A stretch of 64,000 bases of DNA from Limnanthes douglasii subsp. nivea (lineage: Eukaryota; Streptophyta; Magnoliopsida; Brassicales; Limnanthaceae), in the NCBI GenBank assembly GCA_036936605.1, contig JAUPFV010000001.1, positions 118,862,771 through 118,926,770 on the forward strand, in the 5' to 3' direction. Shown here piece by piece: positions 11,839 to 23,959 of this stretch. A program made the translations under genes and the position numbers. The notes below the pieces were generated by a model. That model ran no database searches. It worked only from the letters and a program-made list of their open reading frames with translations, and was not told the DNA's origin. Each line of letters starts with the position of its first letter. Positions within the stretch are counted from its first letter, which is position 1.

Positions 11839-12126
11839 TTATAAGGACATACTACTCCTTATCTTCATGCTTGCCTTATAAAGTCGATTGGAATTTCTTG
11901 TTACATAAACCAACACCCTTCTATATGGATTGAGAAGTGTCAAATAACCATCATTCATTATTACTTCATATTCATTTTCTGTCGCTTGCCCCAGGCTCAA
12001 AATATTATTTTTCAGACCAGGTATATAATATATATCTTTTAATAACCTTTGCTCACCAGACCTGCAAAAAAACATAATGATTCCTCTACCAGATATCTCA
12101 ACACTCAATCCATCACCGAAGTTCAC
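11839..12126 (-). pseudogene. Copia protease/pre-integrase fragment
   Basis: The frame has a GDGLSVEISGRGII stretch, then LLKDIYYIPGLKNNILSLGQ and NRLYKASMKI. This is the segment downstream of the Copia protease Asp (V-x-I-x-G-x-G-x-I ... L-x-x-V-x-Y-x-P-x-L-x-x-N-L-L-S-x-G-Q), leading into the GAG_pre-integrase domain. The active-site DSGA is not inside this frame. It belongs with the zinc-knuckle fragment to its right and the integrase fragments to its left. Confidence 0.75.
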
Positions 12127-12321
12127 TTTTTTCTATGACTCGTTCATTCAACTCAACAAATAATAATTTGTTTCCTATCATATCATTTCTTGCTCCGTTG
12201 TCCTAGTACCAAATTTCGGCATCCCTTGCAATAGGTTCAAGCTTACTTGGTTTTACTTTCTCCTCGTACAATAACACTACTTCATGCATATACAATGCAC
12301 CATCTGCTTTTTGTGTCTCAG

Positions 12322-12555
12322 TCATATTTGCTTCCTGTTTTTGTACTCTCTGGGGCATAATCGATGACCTTTCTTATCGCATCGATAACACACAACCTTA
12401 GAGTGATCTTTTAGTTGTTTGTCTTTTGATTTCTTCTGATCGGAAACTTGGCCGTTATCTCTTCCACGACTGCAACCACGGCTGCAGCCTCTTCCTCTCC
12501 CACGGTTTCCACCGTAACCACCGCTAGAGCCTTGTATATCTGGGTGCACATACAT
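12322..12555 (-). pseudogene. Copia gag C-terminus with damaged zinc knuckle
   Basis: A Gly/Arg-rich tract (GGYGGNRGRGRGCSRG) precedes CYRCDKKGHRLCPRE. The intact Copia knuckle is CX2CX4HX4C. Here the spacing between His and the last Cys is shortened to two residues, so zinc binding is probably lost. The rest of gag upstream (12556 onward) is not recognisable. Confidence 0.7.
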
Positions 12556-12556
12556 A

Positions 12557-13100
12557 AATTTTATTGTTGCTGAAGGATTTGTTCTAAAATATGATTCAAT
12601 GGAGCTTATGGAGACGTCAAATATACTACTGTCTCAGGTATTCTAAAATACTGATTTTCATCTGAAAGTTTGTTAATTAAATTCGTGTTTGTCTTGGTTT
12701 CTACTAGGTGCAATGTAAGTTTTGATTATTTTTCTCCTCTACGTTTCAAGAGGTGTTTGGTTTCTGAGAAAACCTAGGAATCTCATTATAGTGAAAAAAT
12801 TATCTATGCTTTAATTGCATATAAGATCGTCTCTCTCTGTAATCTATGTTTATCCATTAACTGATCTAAATAATACTTTCAATCAGAAATAAAATCTCTT
12901 ACTTGTAATAAAACTAAGAATCAATATAGTCAATTTCTTACATATTTACCACCGCGTCCGTTTCTTACATATTCTCACCGTGTCTATTTCCCACATATTT
13001 CCCACGTGTAGATTTTATAATTGATGTTGGTATTTTCTTTTCAATAACTCTTTATTATGTTAAGTTAAATGTTATTCCTTTTATAATGCTTGCAGTTAGA
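12557..13100. other. gap between Copia fragments and hAT element
   Basis: I saw no gene. The repeated phrase tttcttacatatt/tttcccacatattt near 12945-13000 is a short local repeat. The hAT element's terminal inverted repeat should lie in or near this stretch, but I could not pair it with a right-hand end. Confidence 0.35.
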
Positions 13101-13129
13101 TTCTTTTACATATCCTGCAAACGATTCAA

Positions 13130-14510
13130 CCGAAATCATGAATGAAGACGTTAACTTTGACCATGAGGGTGATACTAGTAACCAAAACAAAAAGGAAAGA
13201 GTGTCGAGAAGAAAGTGAAGGATTATACGAAAAGGGTGGATAACCCAAAGAAATGCAACTGTAAATACTGTAGGAGAGAAATGGCTTGTCCTACAACTTC
13301 AAGTACCTCCAACCTAGTGAAACATTTCAGAACTTAAAAGAAGTATTAAGCATTCGAACAACCTCAAATTAAGACCACACTAACTACTAAAGGTGATGGT
13401 TCGGTTAAGTATTGAAAAATATCTGAAGTTGTATTCAAGGATGCATATAATGAGTTGATTGTATTAGGTGAGCTTCCACTCTATTTTATTGAGAGTTTGG
13501 CATGAATAAAATTTTGCAATAAAGTATAGCTTCCCAAGCCACATTCTCGAAGAAATGCAACCAGAGATATCGTATAAATGTATGTGCATAAAAAAAAAGA
13601 GGTGAGGAGACTGATCGATGATAAAAGGGTTTCACTTACAACTGACATCCAACAACTGGTGCAAGCTATATGGCTATTACAACTCATTGGATTGATAAAT
13701 AGTTGACGCCTCAGGAAGGTCATCGGTAAGTTTAAAAATATCATAGATCATAAGGGAACAACAATAGCTTCGGTTCTTGTTGAGTATCTAGTTGAATGGG
13801 GAATAAATAAGGTCTTCACCATCATAGTAGATAACACTATAGCCAACATTGCAGCTCTCAAAAGGTTCAAAGAATAATTTAAAGTTGTAGGTTATGATTC
13901 TGTGGTTTTAGGTGATGAATTTTTACACATGAGAGGTGCGGCTCCTATCCTAAACTTAGTTGGTAAGAGTGGGTTAAAACAGGTTGATTCAAGTATTATA
14001 GCTATTCACAATGCAATCAAATATGTCACATCCTTCGAAAGATTGAAGTCCTTCGAATTACGGGTTGATAGTGGTAAAATAAGTAGAGGAAGTCTACCGT
14101 TAGACTTTAAGACGCGATGGAATTCTACTTATTTGATTCTAAATAGAGCTGTGAAGTATAAAATGGCTTCTGGTAAGATGAAAACAGTAGAGAAGGTGTA
14201 TAACGATTGGATTAATGAAAAGTGGATGGGACAAAAAGAGTTCGACCACCAATGAAGGAGAATTGAGAAGCAATTGATAAAATGGTAAATTTTCTTAGAA
14301 TGTTTAACCATTCTACGTTGGTTCTTTCAGCATTTCAATATGTTAATTCATCCAAATGTTATGCTGAGATTGTCACCATTGAGACAAAAATTTCTTTGAA
14401 GTTAAGAGATAAGGATGGAAGTAAACATACAACTACTCAAGAAATCCTCTCAGAAATTATAGTACTAGATCAACTTGAAAAAGGTAGATTAGTATATAAT
14501 TTCTGATTAT
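13130..14510 (+). pseudogene. hAT transposase with BED finger, broken
   Basis: The domains run in the family's order. A BED-type zinc finger lies near 13240-13320 (KKCNCKYCRREMACPTT, then SNLVKHFRT before a stop). A fragment VSLTTDIQQ lies near 13626. The catalytic core follows with DHKGTTIASVL, EWGINKVFTIIVDN, GDEFLHMRGAAPILNLVGKSGL and FERLKSFE, then DFKTRWNSTYLILNRAVKYK near 14105-14163, and FLRMFNHSTLVLSAFQYVNSS near 14290. The usual RCxAHILNLIV reads RGAAPILNLVG. Many stops and frameshifts are present and the C-terminal dimerisation domain is missing. It cannot be active; terminal repeats were not identified. Confidence 0.8.
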
Positions 14511-15794
14511 ATCCTAGATTATAATTCTATACTTTAACTTTTTAAGTATTTAACTTTATATTTCTTTATCATTTTAAAGTTTAGCAATGCCTTTTTAAAC
14601 AACTAAGCAAGTTTTTGGTCTTCCCTTTTATGGTTCTGTCCGTGTATAAAATAAGACGTCGACTTCAAAAGCCAAACATATGTATTGCGTTTGTTTTTCT
14701 ATTCCTAGCCAAAATCCAATTGTATAATCTTCTGTCTACCTTCAAAGATAATACTGAATACGATTTCTTTAAGAAACAAATCATAATTATACCGATTGGA
14801 AGACAAATATGCATAGATATATGATTTTATAAGATGGAGTTTGACTATTAGAGCTGTTTTTATTCATTGTCGTATTATTTTGTTCATGGAGCTTATATGG
14901 TCTTGTGATTAGGATTCAATTATCGTTATGGAGTAATTTTATTATGACTGTATGTTTAAAGTAAGTTTTTACTAACTTTGAGAAGTTCTATCTGTTTCTT
15001 GAGTTCGCTTTTTTAAGTGTCTGATTTATTAGTTCTTCAACTCTGTTCTTATGCATAAATCACCTTAATATAACATTCTACATCTGTCACATGGTCAACT
15101 TTGTTTTTGTATGTTGAACTTTGTTTTTGTATGGAATCATCACTTGGTCATAAGAAATACAATGACCTTTTAATAATGCCAATGAATAAATACATGAAGA
15201 TACTCTGATTACAAAGAATAATGGATGCTTTGATCCGAAGTTTCCCACACATGATATATATATTTTTTCATTTCCAACCTTTGGTTACTTCCATAGCTGA
15301 TTCAATATTTGAACTTCGTTTTTCCATGATAAGGACTACCATATATTTAAGCTCATGAACTAGTTTTATTTATGCATGTAAACTGATGTACAAAGATATG
15401 AACATATTTTGTTGGATTGAAGTCGAAAGATTATGTTGGTGAACTGAACTTGAACTCTTGGACATTTTTTGTTGAAATTTTGAAATGTATCTTTCAATAT
15501 TCTTGTCTGGCTTAGATGATGAAAACAGTCAAAGTCGAGAGCCCTATGAGAGTCATTGGTCCAGAACTTTATTTTGAATAAATTAGCCATATTGAGATGA
15601 ATAATGATATGGTTGACATAATTGATTACTACTTTAGTAAAAGTAGTTTGTAGACTAAACTTTTTATTGTTTCCATGCTACCAAAGAGACCAACATATAA
15701 TTGAAGGAAGAGTAGTCCTAATATGAGTCGTATTATGTACAGACCAAATCCGAAGTCTCACAATGTGGTAGAGAGTCATATGATTTCCAATTAT
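14511..15794. other. AT-rich sequence without recognisable gene
   Basis: I saw only short frames with no conserved motif. The right limit is where similarity to the 45.8-kb region begins (around the phrase ttctagatgttagagtat). Confidence 0.45.
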
Positions 15795-16719
15795 AATTTT
15801 AAATACATTGTTCTAGATGTTAGAGTATAGGAGAGAGCAAGATCCTTTAAGACTTAGAGCATTCCACGTGTCTTTGAAACAGAATTCTCTAGATAGGCTG
15901 CTTGTCGAGATAAGGTTGTGAGGAATATGAGAATTAATAGATAGACTAGTAATTCTGTTGATGTTAGTAGGAGAGACTGAATCCATAAACCTGACTAGAT
16001 TTCAATTGTTGTTTGACGAGAAGGAGTTTACCCTAGTTTGAATGTACCATACAATTAATTCAATCAATCTATATCAAAATAAAATAATCATACGTAAAAA
16101 ATTCTTCTAATATCAAACAACACAATATTGATAAAACGAGAAAATATAAAGTTTCAATACGTCGAAAAATTTCGGTGTGAAACGAATTAGATGATAAAAA
16201 AAACAAAAAAAACAAACAATTAAATAAATATTTAAAGCTTTTAAAAAGATAATCTTAATGATTCTTGATAGATTTGAATAAATAATAAATGAAATGAATT
16301 CCATTTATAAATAGTTATATGAGGGAATAAATTTGATTTTAGATATCAAAATAACATTTGATTTCAAAAATTAATATTTTATTAGATGAGCAGGTATTCA
16401 ATCTGATTTAACAGAATCGAATAAAATATTTAATAAAAAAAGTTATGGTTCGAATTTAATTCCGTGAGATAAAATATTTAATAAAAAATAGCGTGAAATG
16501 GATATAAAATTAAATTTCAAACTTATTGTTTTTGAACTAAAGTAGGTTATTCTTTTTAAGCAAATAAATTTTTTATTACTAAATTGAAAATTTACAACGG
16601 TTAAAGTGTCTAATTAAGACAATGAACAAAAATAAAAGATTTGAAGGCAAAACAACCCAATCAAAGCTTTACACCAAAATTGTACCAAATCAGGCACTCT
16701 TTATTGGACAGAATCTTAA

Positions 16720-16765
16720 CTCCAAAACCCTAATTCCATCTCTCCTCCTCTTTTTTTCAAAACCC
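16720..16765 (+). promoter_or_regulatory. telo-box and CT-rich leader upstream of NLP-like fragment
   Basis: The phrase aaaaccctaattcc (telo-box aaaccctaa) is followed by a CT-rich stretch, as in the leaders of many plant genes. It is conserved at 46794-46830 in block B. It lies about 880 bases before the first NLP-like ATG, room enough for a leader intron. This suggests that the duplicated piece includes the promoter and leader of the source gene. No TATA box was assigned. Confidence 0.35.
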
Positions 16766-17609
16766 AAATCTCCATAGACTGAACTGTTAAAAAAAATTGA
16801 TGAAAAATTTGTGTCAATTTCCATCAATTACCTTCATAAAATCAAGCAAAATCGATATTTAAACCGTCTTTTAAATCCTCTTCTTTCCTGATACCAAAAC
16901 AGCTCGATTCACTCCATAACATTTCCTCCAAAAATTTATTAAACATCAGCTAGATATTATTTTGATAATTATTAATAAATAATATGTTATTAAATATTAA
17001 CACAAACATATATTTTATTTTGATGATCCCAAACTTATTTATTAGTAATAAATGTGTAGATTATAAATTACGCTAAATATTGGAACGTGTCGAGTTCGGA
17101 CAATAATAAATAGTAAAAAGATTCCTTACAATGGAAATAAGAAATAAATCTAAACGATTAGATGATTAGTGAAATCAATAACTACTCATTACTATCTGAT
17201 ACACACATTAAAAACACGTTAACATTAAAATAAGTAGTGGGTGTTTTCGACTTTTAACCGGGGTTTTTATGAGTACGTGGGTGTTTTTAAGTGGTTTTTA
17301 TTTTCAGTAAAAAGTTTAGGTACTTGCTTGCATATGGCATGGTTTCAATATATTTACAGTAATTATTATTGTTTCTAACCAGTAAAATTATTAGTTTTCT
17401 AATTTGAATTTTAATAAAAATAAAACTACATGTAAAAAATGATAGGACGCGTGAGAAAGCCTCTAGCAAGAGGTGCGAGCCGTCATCTAAATGCTTTGAC
17501 ACGAAATATAAATATACTGCAGCTTTGTTTTGAAGTGTCATTTTTTAATATGGTACGGTCTCTATTTATTTTCATTTAGGGTTCTGCTACTAAGAGGTAT
17601 GTTGTACGA

Positions 17610-18335
17610 ATGAAAATGGAGCCCATAAGAAAGGAGATCATGACGCTATAAACAATTTTTATGAGTCTATGGAGTTTGATCATATTGCTGCCCAGTTCAA
17701 TAGGCCCACGACTATGGAGTTATTGGCATGCGCTATCCAACCTATGAATATTTGTGTGTCTTCTCAGGTAATAAATTCTGAGAAAATAAATTTTGCCGAA
17801 CAAAGTTTTGCTGGGTTCCATGATGGTGCCGGTACATCACATGGTAATTAAAGTCTTTATGATTACATAGGTTCCATGATGGTGCCGATACATCACATGG
17901 TAATTAAAGTCTTTATGATTACACAGAGAGATCTTTATATAATTAAAGGGATCTAGAGTCTAGTTTTCAAATAGATGATTGCTTAGCTTTACGGTTTAAC
18001 AGTAGTTTTCAGCAAATCAAAAGCTCAATGCAGCGGCCTGACTTTAGGACTTTGAGGCATACTCTCGAGAGGAGGATGCTTAAGTGTCTGTCTTTTTGTT
18101 TAAGGTCTATAATTATTTAAGGAGTTTTGCCGAGGGAGAATTCTGGCTCAAGCTTGGGTTCCAACGAAGTTTGGAGATCAATATATGTTGAGCACTACTA
18201 AACAACCCTTTCTATTCGATCACATGCTAGCTGGGTATTGGGAGCCGTCAAGGTTTACCTTTGCTACATATGCGAACTATAACTCGTTATTCGGGCTTTC
18301 CGGTCGTGTGTATACCTCCAGTTGTGAAGTAATCT
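17610..18335 (+). pseudogene. NLP8/NLP9-like N-terminal fragment, copy 1
   Basis: NIN-like proteins are nitrate-responsive RWP-RK transcription factors. The first part reads MEFDHIAAQFNRPTTMELLA, matching the short acidic N-terminal motif of NLP8-type proteins (E/N-FD-LAA-CNSP). Further on are TLERRMLK and, in another frame, ILAQAWVPTKFGDQYMLS, QPFLFDHML and GLSGRVYTSS. These are the GAF-like N-terminal domain signatures (ILxQxWxPxKxGDxYxLST, QP, GLPGRVF). It ends there; the RWP-RK and PB1 domains are absent. A two-base loss near 17635 breaks the start, HGN-stop breaks the middle, and a 17-bp tandem duplication (about 18089-18121) shifts frame before ILAQ. Confidence 0.75.
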
Positions 18336-18503
18336 CCACAAAAATAAGGAGCATTTCATGGGAGCCACGTTGTTCTAGATGTTAAGAGTACATGAGAGAG
18401 TAAGATCCATAACTACTCATAATAAGGAGCATTTCACAAAAATAAGGAGCATTTCATGCAAACTATAGGCATGTCCTAGAATACTAAGAAGTGTGTTGTA
18501 CGA

Positions 18504-19066
18504 ATGAAAATGGAGCCCGAAAGAAAGGAGATGCATGATGACGCTATAAACAACTTCTCTGAGTCCATGGAGTTTGATCATCTTGCTGCCCAGTGCAATA
18601 GCCCCACAACTACGAAGTTATTAGCATGGGCTGTCCAACCTATGAATACTTGTGTGTCTTCAGAGGTAATAAATTTTGAGGAAATGAATTTTGTCCAACA
18701 AAGTTTTCATGGGTTCCATGATGGTGCCGGTACATCACATGGTAATTAAAGTCTTTATGATTACATAGAGAGACCTTTGTATAATTAAAGGGATCTAGAG
18801 TCTAGTTTTCAAGTAGATGAGCTTTACAGTTTAACAGTAGTTTTCAGCAAATCAAAAGCTCCATGCAGCCGCGTGACTTTAAAACTTTGAGGCACGAGGA
18901 TGCTTAAGTCTCTGTCATTGTTTAAAGTCTATCATTGTTTAAGGAGTTTTGCGGAGGGGGAATTCACATGCTAGCTGGGTATGGACAGGCGTCAAGACAG
19001 TTTACCTTTGCTACATATGCGAACTATAGCTAGTTACTCGGACTTCTTTCCGGTCGTGTGTATAAG
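18504..19066 (+). pseudogene. NLP8/NLP9-like N-terminal fragment, copy 2
   Basis: An 81-residue open start (MKMEPERKEMHDDAINNFSE, then MEFDHLAAQCNSPTTTKLLA) runs to the same HGN-stop as copy 1. After the stop the same frame continues with SLYDYIERPLY and the 17-bp duplication at about 18914-18943. Unlike copy 1, the ILAQ...QPFLFD core is deleted between ggggaattc and acatgctag near 18962, and the end reads GRVYKPG rather than GRVYTSS. Copy 4 in block B shares this deletion and end, so copies 2 and 4 descend from one ancestor. It lacks all functional domains. Confidence 0.75.
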
Positions 19067-20117
19067 CCCGGAACTCACCAGTAGACTTCTACTGATTAGA
19101 ACTTAGTTCTATTATCTCGGAGCTCTATTAATCTAAAATTAATGTAGTTCTATTAATTTAATTTTGGAGTAAATATGTTTTTAAAATTTTAAGAATATAT
19201 TAGTATCTTTAAATACACATATGTTCCACTAAAAGGTAATTGTGAAAATACTAATAGGAAAAACACATGACTACGTTCGATTTATAGTCTCATTGAATAA
19301 TTAATATTAAAATTTAAACCTCCATAAATAACACCAACACGAAAAGTCTTTGACAAAAAGACTCCTCCTACAAAAATAACCTTTTGTAATTCCAAAGAGT
19401 TGGTGCACATAAATAAAGTGACCTTTTTAATTCCATACAGAGCCACCTCGAAAGGGATAAAGCAAACCTTTCTCTAATGAACTTTAGCAGAAAATTAACA
19501 TAATACATTAACTATTCTAATCCTAAACTTGATAAGAAAATGTATGTTTATGACATTAGGAAACGCACCTGTCAAATACTCGTCCAGATGGAACCATTGA
19601 AACAAGAACACGGATAAGGTTATGAATCGCTATGCAATGTATCGCACGACAGAAAATAAAATATTTTAATGAACGAAGCGTCTCAAATATTATATAAAAA
19701 AAAGTAGCTATTCAAAAAATTATAGTTGTAACTGCTAACTAATTAGTTGAGTTGAGATTATGATTAAAAAACATAAATACCTGCTACACGAGGTGTTTCT
19801 GAAACAAAACTATAATTTCAAGTTTATATTTATATTTATTGTAAATTGGAATGTGATTATTGTTTTAGATATATTAGTTTCGCAATCCAATTTTCAAAAG
19901 GTACAAAAGTGTTTTTTATAAAAAAAGATTATGTTCTATTTATAAAAGTAAAAAAAAAAATAGACTTTAGAATTATCCTCTTCCTTTTAGTATGAATTAA
20001 AAAAAATGTCTCCAGCTTATTTATTGGTACCAAAAAAATTAAGAAAACGTAGTTTTTATTTATTTCCAAGTAAAAATATCAAATAATTAAAACAATATAA
20101 ATAATTGAATTTCGATA
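19067..20117. repeat. block-A copy of non-coding segment Q
   Basis: About 1 kb of AT-rich DNA joins the truncated NLP-like copy to the O1 LTR. It is nearly identical to 48280-49269, with short indels (for example ttctataatttaattt only in block B). I saw no gene, RNA gene or conserved motif in it. Confidence 0.6.
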
Positions 20118-20686
20118 TGATAGATGAGGCCATATCATGTACGACGTAGTAGAACAAAAAAAATCGGTTAAAAGTGGAGCATTATGAGAAAGAAATTTTC
20201 AAATCGAATTGGGAACCAAATCCATCGACTATCTATGATTTTCGAGAACAACAAAGTAGAACAAAAATTACGAAAACTGGGGGATCGGTTGTGGGTTCAA
20301 GAAAGGAAGGTTCATTGAATGACACGAATAAATATGTACGGAGAGCAAATACAAGACGTTTACCGAGAAGATACTATCATGTTGCCGAAGTCAGTCGTAA
20401 CCGTCATCCCACAAGTATCTCATTTTTCACCACCATTAATGAACATTTCACATGTATCACACTATTCACCACTATTAATGAACGTGTAACATAACTGACC
20501 TACTCGTGCGTTATGGACTTCATACCATTAGTCCACGTTCAAACGAACGGTCATGTAATTATTAAGAAAGAAAGAGTTCTTTTCGTATCCTATAAGTAGG
20601 GTTACAAACTTAAAGATTGTATCTTTTTTTTCTCGATTTATAAAGTTATCATTTTTGCATTCATTTGTGAGTATTTTTCTTTAACA
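20118..20686 (+). mobile_element. O1 Gypsy 5' LTR, block A copy
   Basis: The segment begins with TGATAGATGAGG and ends in TTTAACA just before aatttggcgatgtctatggg (20687-20706), a Gypsy-type primer site. A likely TATA box (cctataagtaggg) is near 20590. It contains a short internal duplication ending in attaatgaac. The 3' LTR was not found in this block, so the left edge is a proposal. The 49270-49822 copy in block B agrees. Confidence 0.5.
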
Positions 20687-21190
20687 AATTTGGCGATGTC
20701 TATGGGAACTCTATTCACGAACAAACCTTGAAACTTCCCAATTGATTACAAGATCTGGAATTAAAAGGGAGGCTCCATAGGGGAACCCTCCCAATGGAAG
20801 TCAAGTAGTTTTCGTTGACGCAGTAGGCAACTTACCCACCAAAAGTATCCTCACACCCGACTCAGCTAACCATATCGCCACCACCAAAAACAGAATTTTA
20901 ACTGCACATGATATTTTGCCTACTGATCCTAACAATGACTCTGCCCCCGTTGACGAGGAAATCAAGACCGTTCAGGGAGAGCTCACTAGAACTCGAGGTA
21001 TCATGGTGGTAACCCCTTCTATTGTTATCATTTTGAAATCGCATATCAAAGAGATGAAGCATGAGAAGTTCAAGACACTCTAGCTGCATGAGATCGATGA
21101 CCAGGAAGCCAATGTCACACTTACCACAATGAGTGGCGCTATGCAGTTGTTGACTGAGAAAGTGCATAAGGGGCAAGGCTTAGCAAAGGC
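20687..21190 (+). pseudogene. O1 gag, first part, block A
   Basis: After the primer site, frames give VFVDAVGNLPTKSILTPDSA, EEIKTVQGELTRTRG and IIVTPSIV-like pieces, the leader-gag start of a Gypsy element. It is interrupted by G1 at 21190 and resumes at 25276. Several stops are present. Block B holds the same sequence uninterrupted (49823-50330), which shows that the break is due to G1. Confidence 0.55.
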
Positions 21191-21566
21191 TGATGAGTCC
21201 AGATTTTATCACCACTCATTATGAGGACTGGACATAGGCAATTCAGACAAGATCCACCCACTAAACCATCCGAACTGAACTAATGTATTAAAAACTTAAT
21301 CACTTCATGACTAAGCTAGTTACCTACCTGCTTAAAAACTAATGGGTCTTTGAACTCGACCCGAATTCATAATCATGACCCGAAAGCCCATGTGGCCCAA
21401 GATTAAGTGTATAAATACCCAACCACTTTCATTTAATAAGAGTAATGAAAATTAAATACAACCAGGCAGCTCAAATCTCTCACTACAATCTACTAAACAT
21501 TAAATATCCTTGAAATACCTCAAAAGTTTAGACAAAATTACCCTCAGTTGAAACTAATCCTCACCA
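21191..21566 (+). repeat. G1 5' LTR
   Basis: This 376-bp LTR is paired with 24900-25275. A TATA-like gtataaataccc lies near 21411-21422. Confidence 0.9.
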
Positions 21567-21593
21567 AATTGGCGATCACAGTGGGAGGAGAAG

Positions 21594-23316
21594 GTGCCTG
21601 AATATAGCATTCAAAACCATCAGGAAAAACCAGTTCGGATGAATCCGGACGTGCAAGAAGTACCACCGGCTTTGGCAGAAGTGGTGGGTGAAAATGATGA
21701 ATATACGACTGAGACACGAGATATTTTAAAAGTTGAAATAGAAGCTCTGAGGGGTGCCAAGAGGGCAGAGATGGGCCCAAAAAATAAGTCTAAGGCGTCA
21801 GTAGCTCATCATACTAATAATCCTAGAGAGCATGAGCCATCGAAAACCCATGTGAGTGCAAAAAAGACTCATGCTAGCTCAACAAAGTCTCACCGATCTA
21901 AACCGGTGGAGAGCTCTGATTCAGACTCAGAGTCTTCCAGTAGCTCCTCAGGTGAAGATAGAGTCGAAGAGTCCTTGTCATCCAGCAGTGATGAAGGCCG
22001 TTCTAAAAAGAAACAAAAGTTGGTCAAGAAGTACTCAAGAAAAAGGGATAGACATGGAAGGTTGAAGAGGCATCTGGGCAAAGGATCGTCTCATAGTCAT
22101 GGCCGAAGACATGTATATAGATTGTTAATGGATCATTTTGCCTTCCATGATGAACCAGGTATCTTTGCAACTCCTAACAAAGATACGATTTTCAGTCGTG
22201 GCCGAAATTGGAGACAATCTCCATTGTCCTCCAAAATACTGTCCGGAAACCTTCCTAACAGGTTTGACAGTACAAAAATGGAAAAATATGATGGTAGTAA
22301 AGACCCGGATAACCACTTGGAACAATTCAAAAAATTTATGATGAATTTTGATGATAACGACAAGTTACTTTGTAGGTCATTCTCCCAATCTTTTACGGGG
22401 GGTGCTCTGAAGTGGTATAATAGCCTACCACAGGGTTGTATCAGGAATTTTGACACTTTTTGGGTGGCCTTTCGGAGGAAGTTTGTTGGAAGTAAGGAAG
22501 TGAAGGGCAATGGAGACACGATTATCCATTGTGCCCAAGAACCAAACAAATCTTTAAAAGAATACATAAGTCATTTTGTAAATACCAAAAATGGATTGGT
22601 TGATTATTTCGAACAAGTAACCAGAAACTTGGCTGATTCAGTAACCAGAAAAAAGGCCATGACATAGGGAGGTCTACTGAATCAGGTCGGAAAACAGATT
22701 AATGTAGATGAAACAAAGAAAACTAGGGTGCACAGGCAGGTGAGGTCTGCTCCGGTTGCACCAAATCCAAACCAAAACCAGTCCGGGAACAAGGCCAAGG
22801 AAGCCAGGCAGGGTCATAACAGAGCCAAAGCTCAGCCTCAGCCAGCTGCACCAGCCCAGAGTCAACAATCTAGAAATAAACGAGGGCCTTGGGTTCAACC
22901 AGAGTGGTTTGCTGAGTTGGAAGAAAATGTAGCCACAATTTATGACAAAACAAAAGACGAAGTACACTACAAAAGGCCGGCTGTATTATAGTCTCCTAGG
23001 GAGAACCGTAATAATTGTTTCTGCCAGTATCACCATGATACTGGTCATACCACTGAGGATTGTATTGCGTTGAAACAAGAAGTGCAGAATTTGATTGAAA
23101 GAGGAAAGTTGGGGGCGTATGTTAAAAGAAGAGGTGGAAATAGACCTGATAATGCTCAACGGGCTGGTCCAAACAATGCAGGCACATCGGCTCCGGATGG
23201 GGCTATGGTGATAATCGAAAGGTTCGATGTAGATTTAGAATACTTGGACCCTGATCCAACCCGGAATAATCACAGAGCATTGCAAGACGGTGTCCGGACT
23301 CATCCGTTTTTTTGAG
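21594..23316 (+). pseudogene. G1 gag
   Basis: Gag forms the virus-like particle. The first frame (21594-22667) has a charged Ser/Lys-rich N-terminus and then the Retrotrans_gag core (FDSTKMEKYDG, LKWYNSLPQG, FWVAFRRKFVG, LKEYISHFVN). About 12 residues are missing after FEQV compared with G2 and G4. It stops at TAG 22665-22667, where G2 has Trp. It resumes with GLLNQVGKQ, a Gln/Pro-rich linker and the knuckle CQYHHDTGHTTEDC near 23028 (CX2HX4HX4C, the plant variant with His for the second Cys). Further stops (22988) and a frameshift near 23280 kill it. Confidence 0.85.
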
Positions 23317-23339
23317 TCACTTACAATATTCGGGAGAGA

Positions 23340-23959
23340 CACCATGACTGCACCAACTGCTTCTTCGAGAAAGAGGCATGTTCACACTCTAGCTACCCAA
23401 ATTGAAGGAGGCATGACTTCCTATCAATCGCAAATTCCTTTCCCTTTTATCGTTTTTGACGAGGATGACTTTAGAGATATTACTGGTCCACATGAAGATG
23501 CTGTTGTTATAGGAGCATTCATTGGAGGCAATGACATAAGACGAATTTTGGTGGACACCGAAAGTTCTGCCAATATCCTCTTTTTAACTTCCTATAAAAA
23601 AAATAAAAAATCCAGCAATAATACAACGTTCGAACAGGTCAATTGTGGGTTTCACTGGAAGCTCAGCAGATGTGATCGGGGAGTTCGAGGAGGAGGTTTT
23701 ATTGGGCAAAGACCCTTTTAAAAAGATGGTTAAAGTACTAGTTATTATGGTGGATTGTCCCACTTGTTATAATGTTATTCTAGGGAGATCTTGGCTCTTC
23801 AGGATGCATGCAGTGGCTTCAACAGTCTACCAATTCTTGAAGTATGTTGTGCAAGGACAAGTGGGAGTTGTTCGGAGCAGCCAAAAGGTAGCAAAGGAGT
23901 GTTTTGCGACAGCACTGGCCCCTCGAACATTGGGGGCAGTCCGAATCAATGAGGAATAA
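23340..23959 (+). pseudogene. G1 protease
   Basis: The aspartic protease segment includes DAVVIGAFIGGNDIRRILVD then TESSANILF. The active-site DTG reads DTE, so catalysis is lost. A frameshift near 23620 separates it from VGFTGSSADVIGEFEEEVLL and ILGRSWLFRMHAV. The frame ends RINEE with TAA at 23957-23959, followed in the same frame by KFEG. The same stop position exists in G2 and G4, so this end may be original and not damage. Confidence 0.8.

Noticed and set aside
21544..21780. Minus-strand frame opposite the start of G1 gag
   Set aside because: Shadow of gag and primer site on the plus strand.
22133..22567. 144-residue minus-strand frame, and similar plus-strand frames at 40477-41001 and 58821-59072
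   Set aside because: These are mirror frames of gag in G1, G2 and G4. They recur only because gag is conserved on the other strand.
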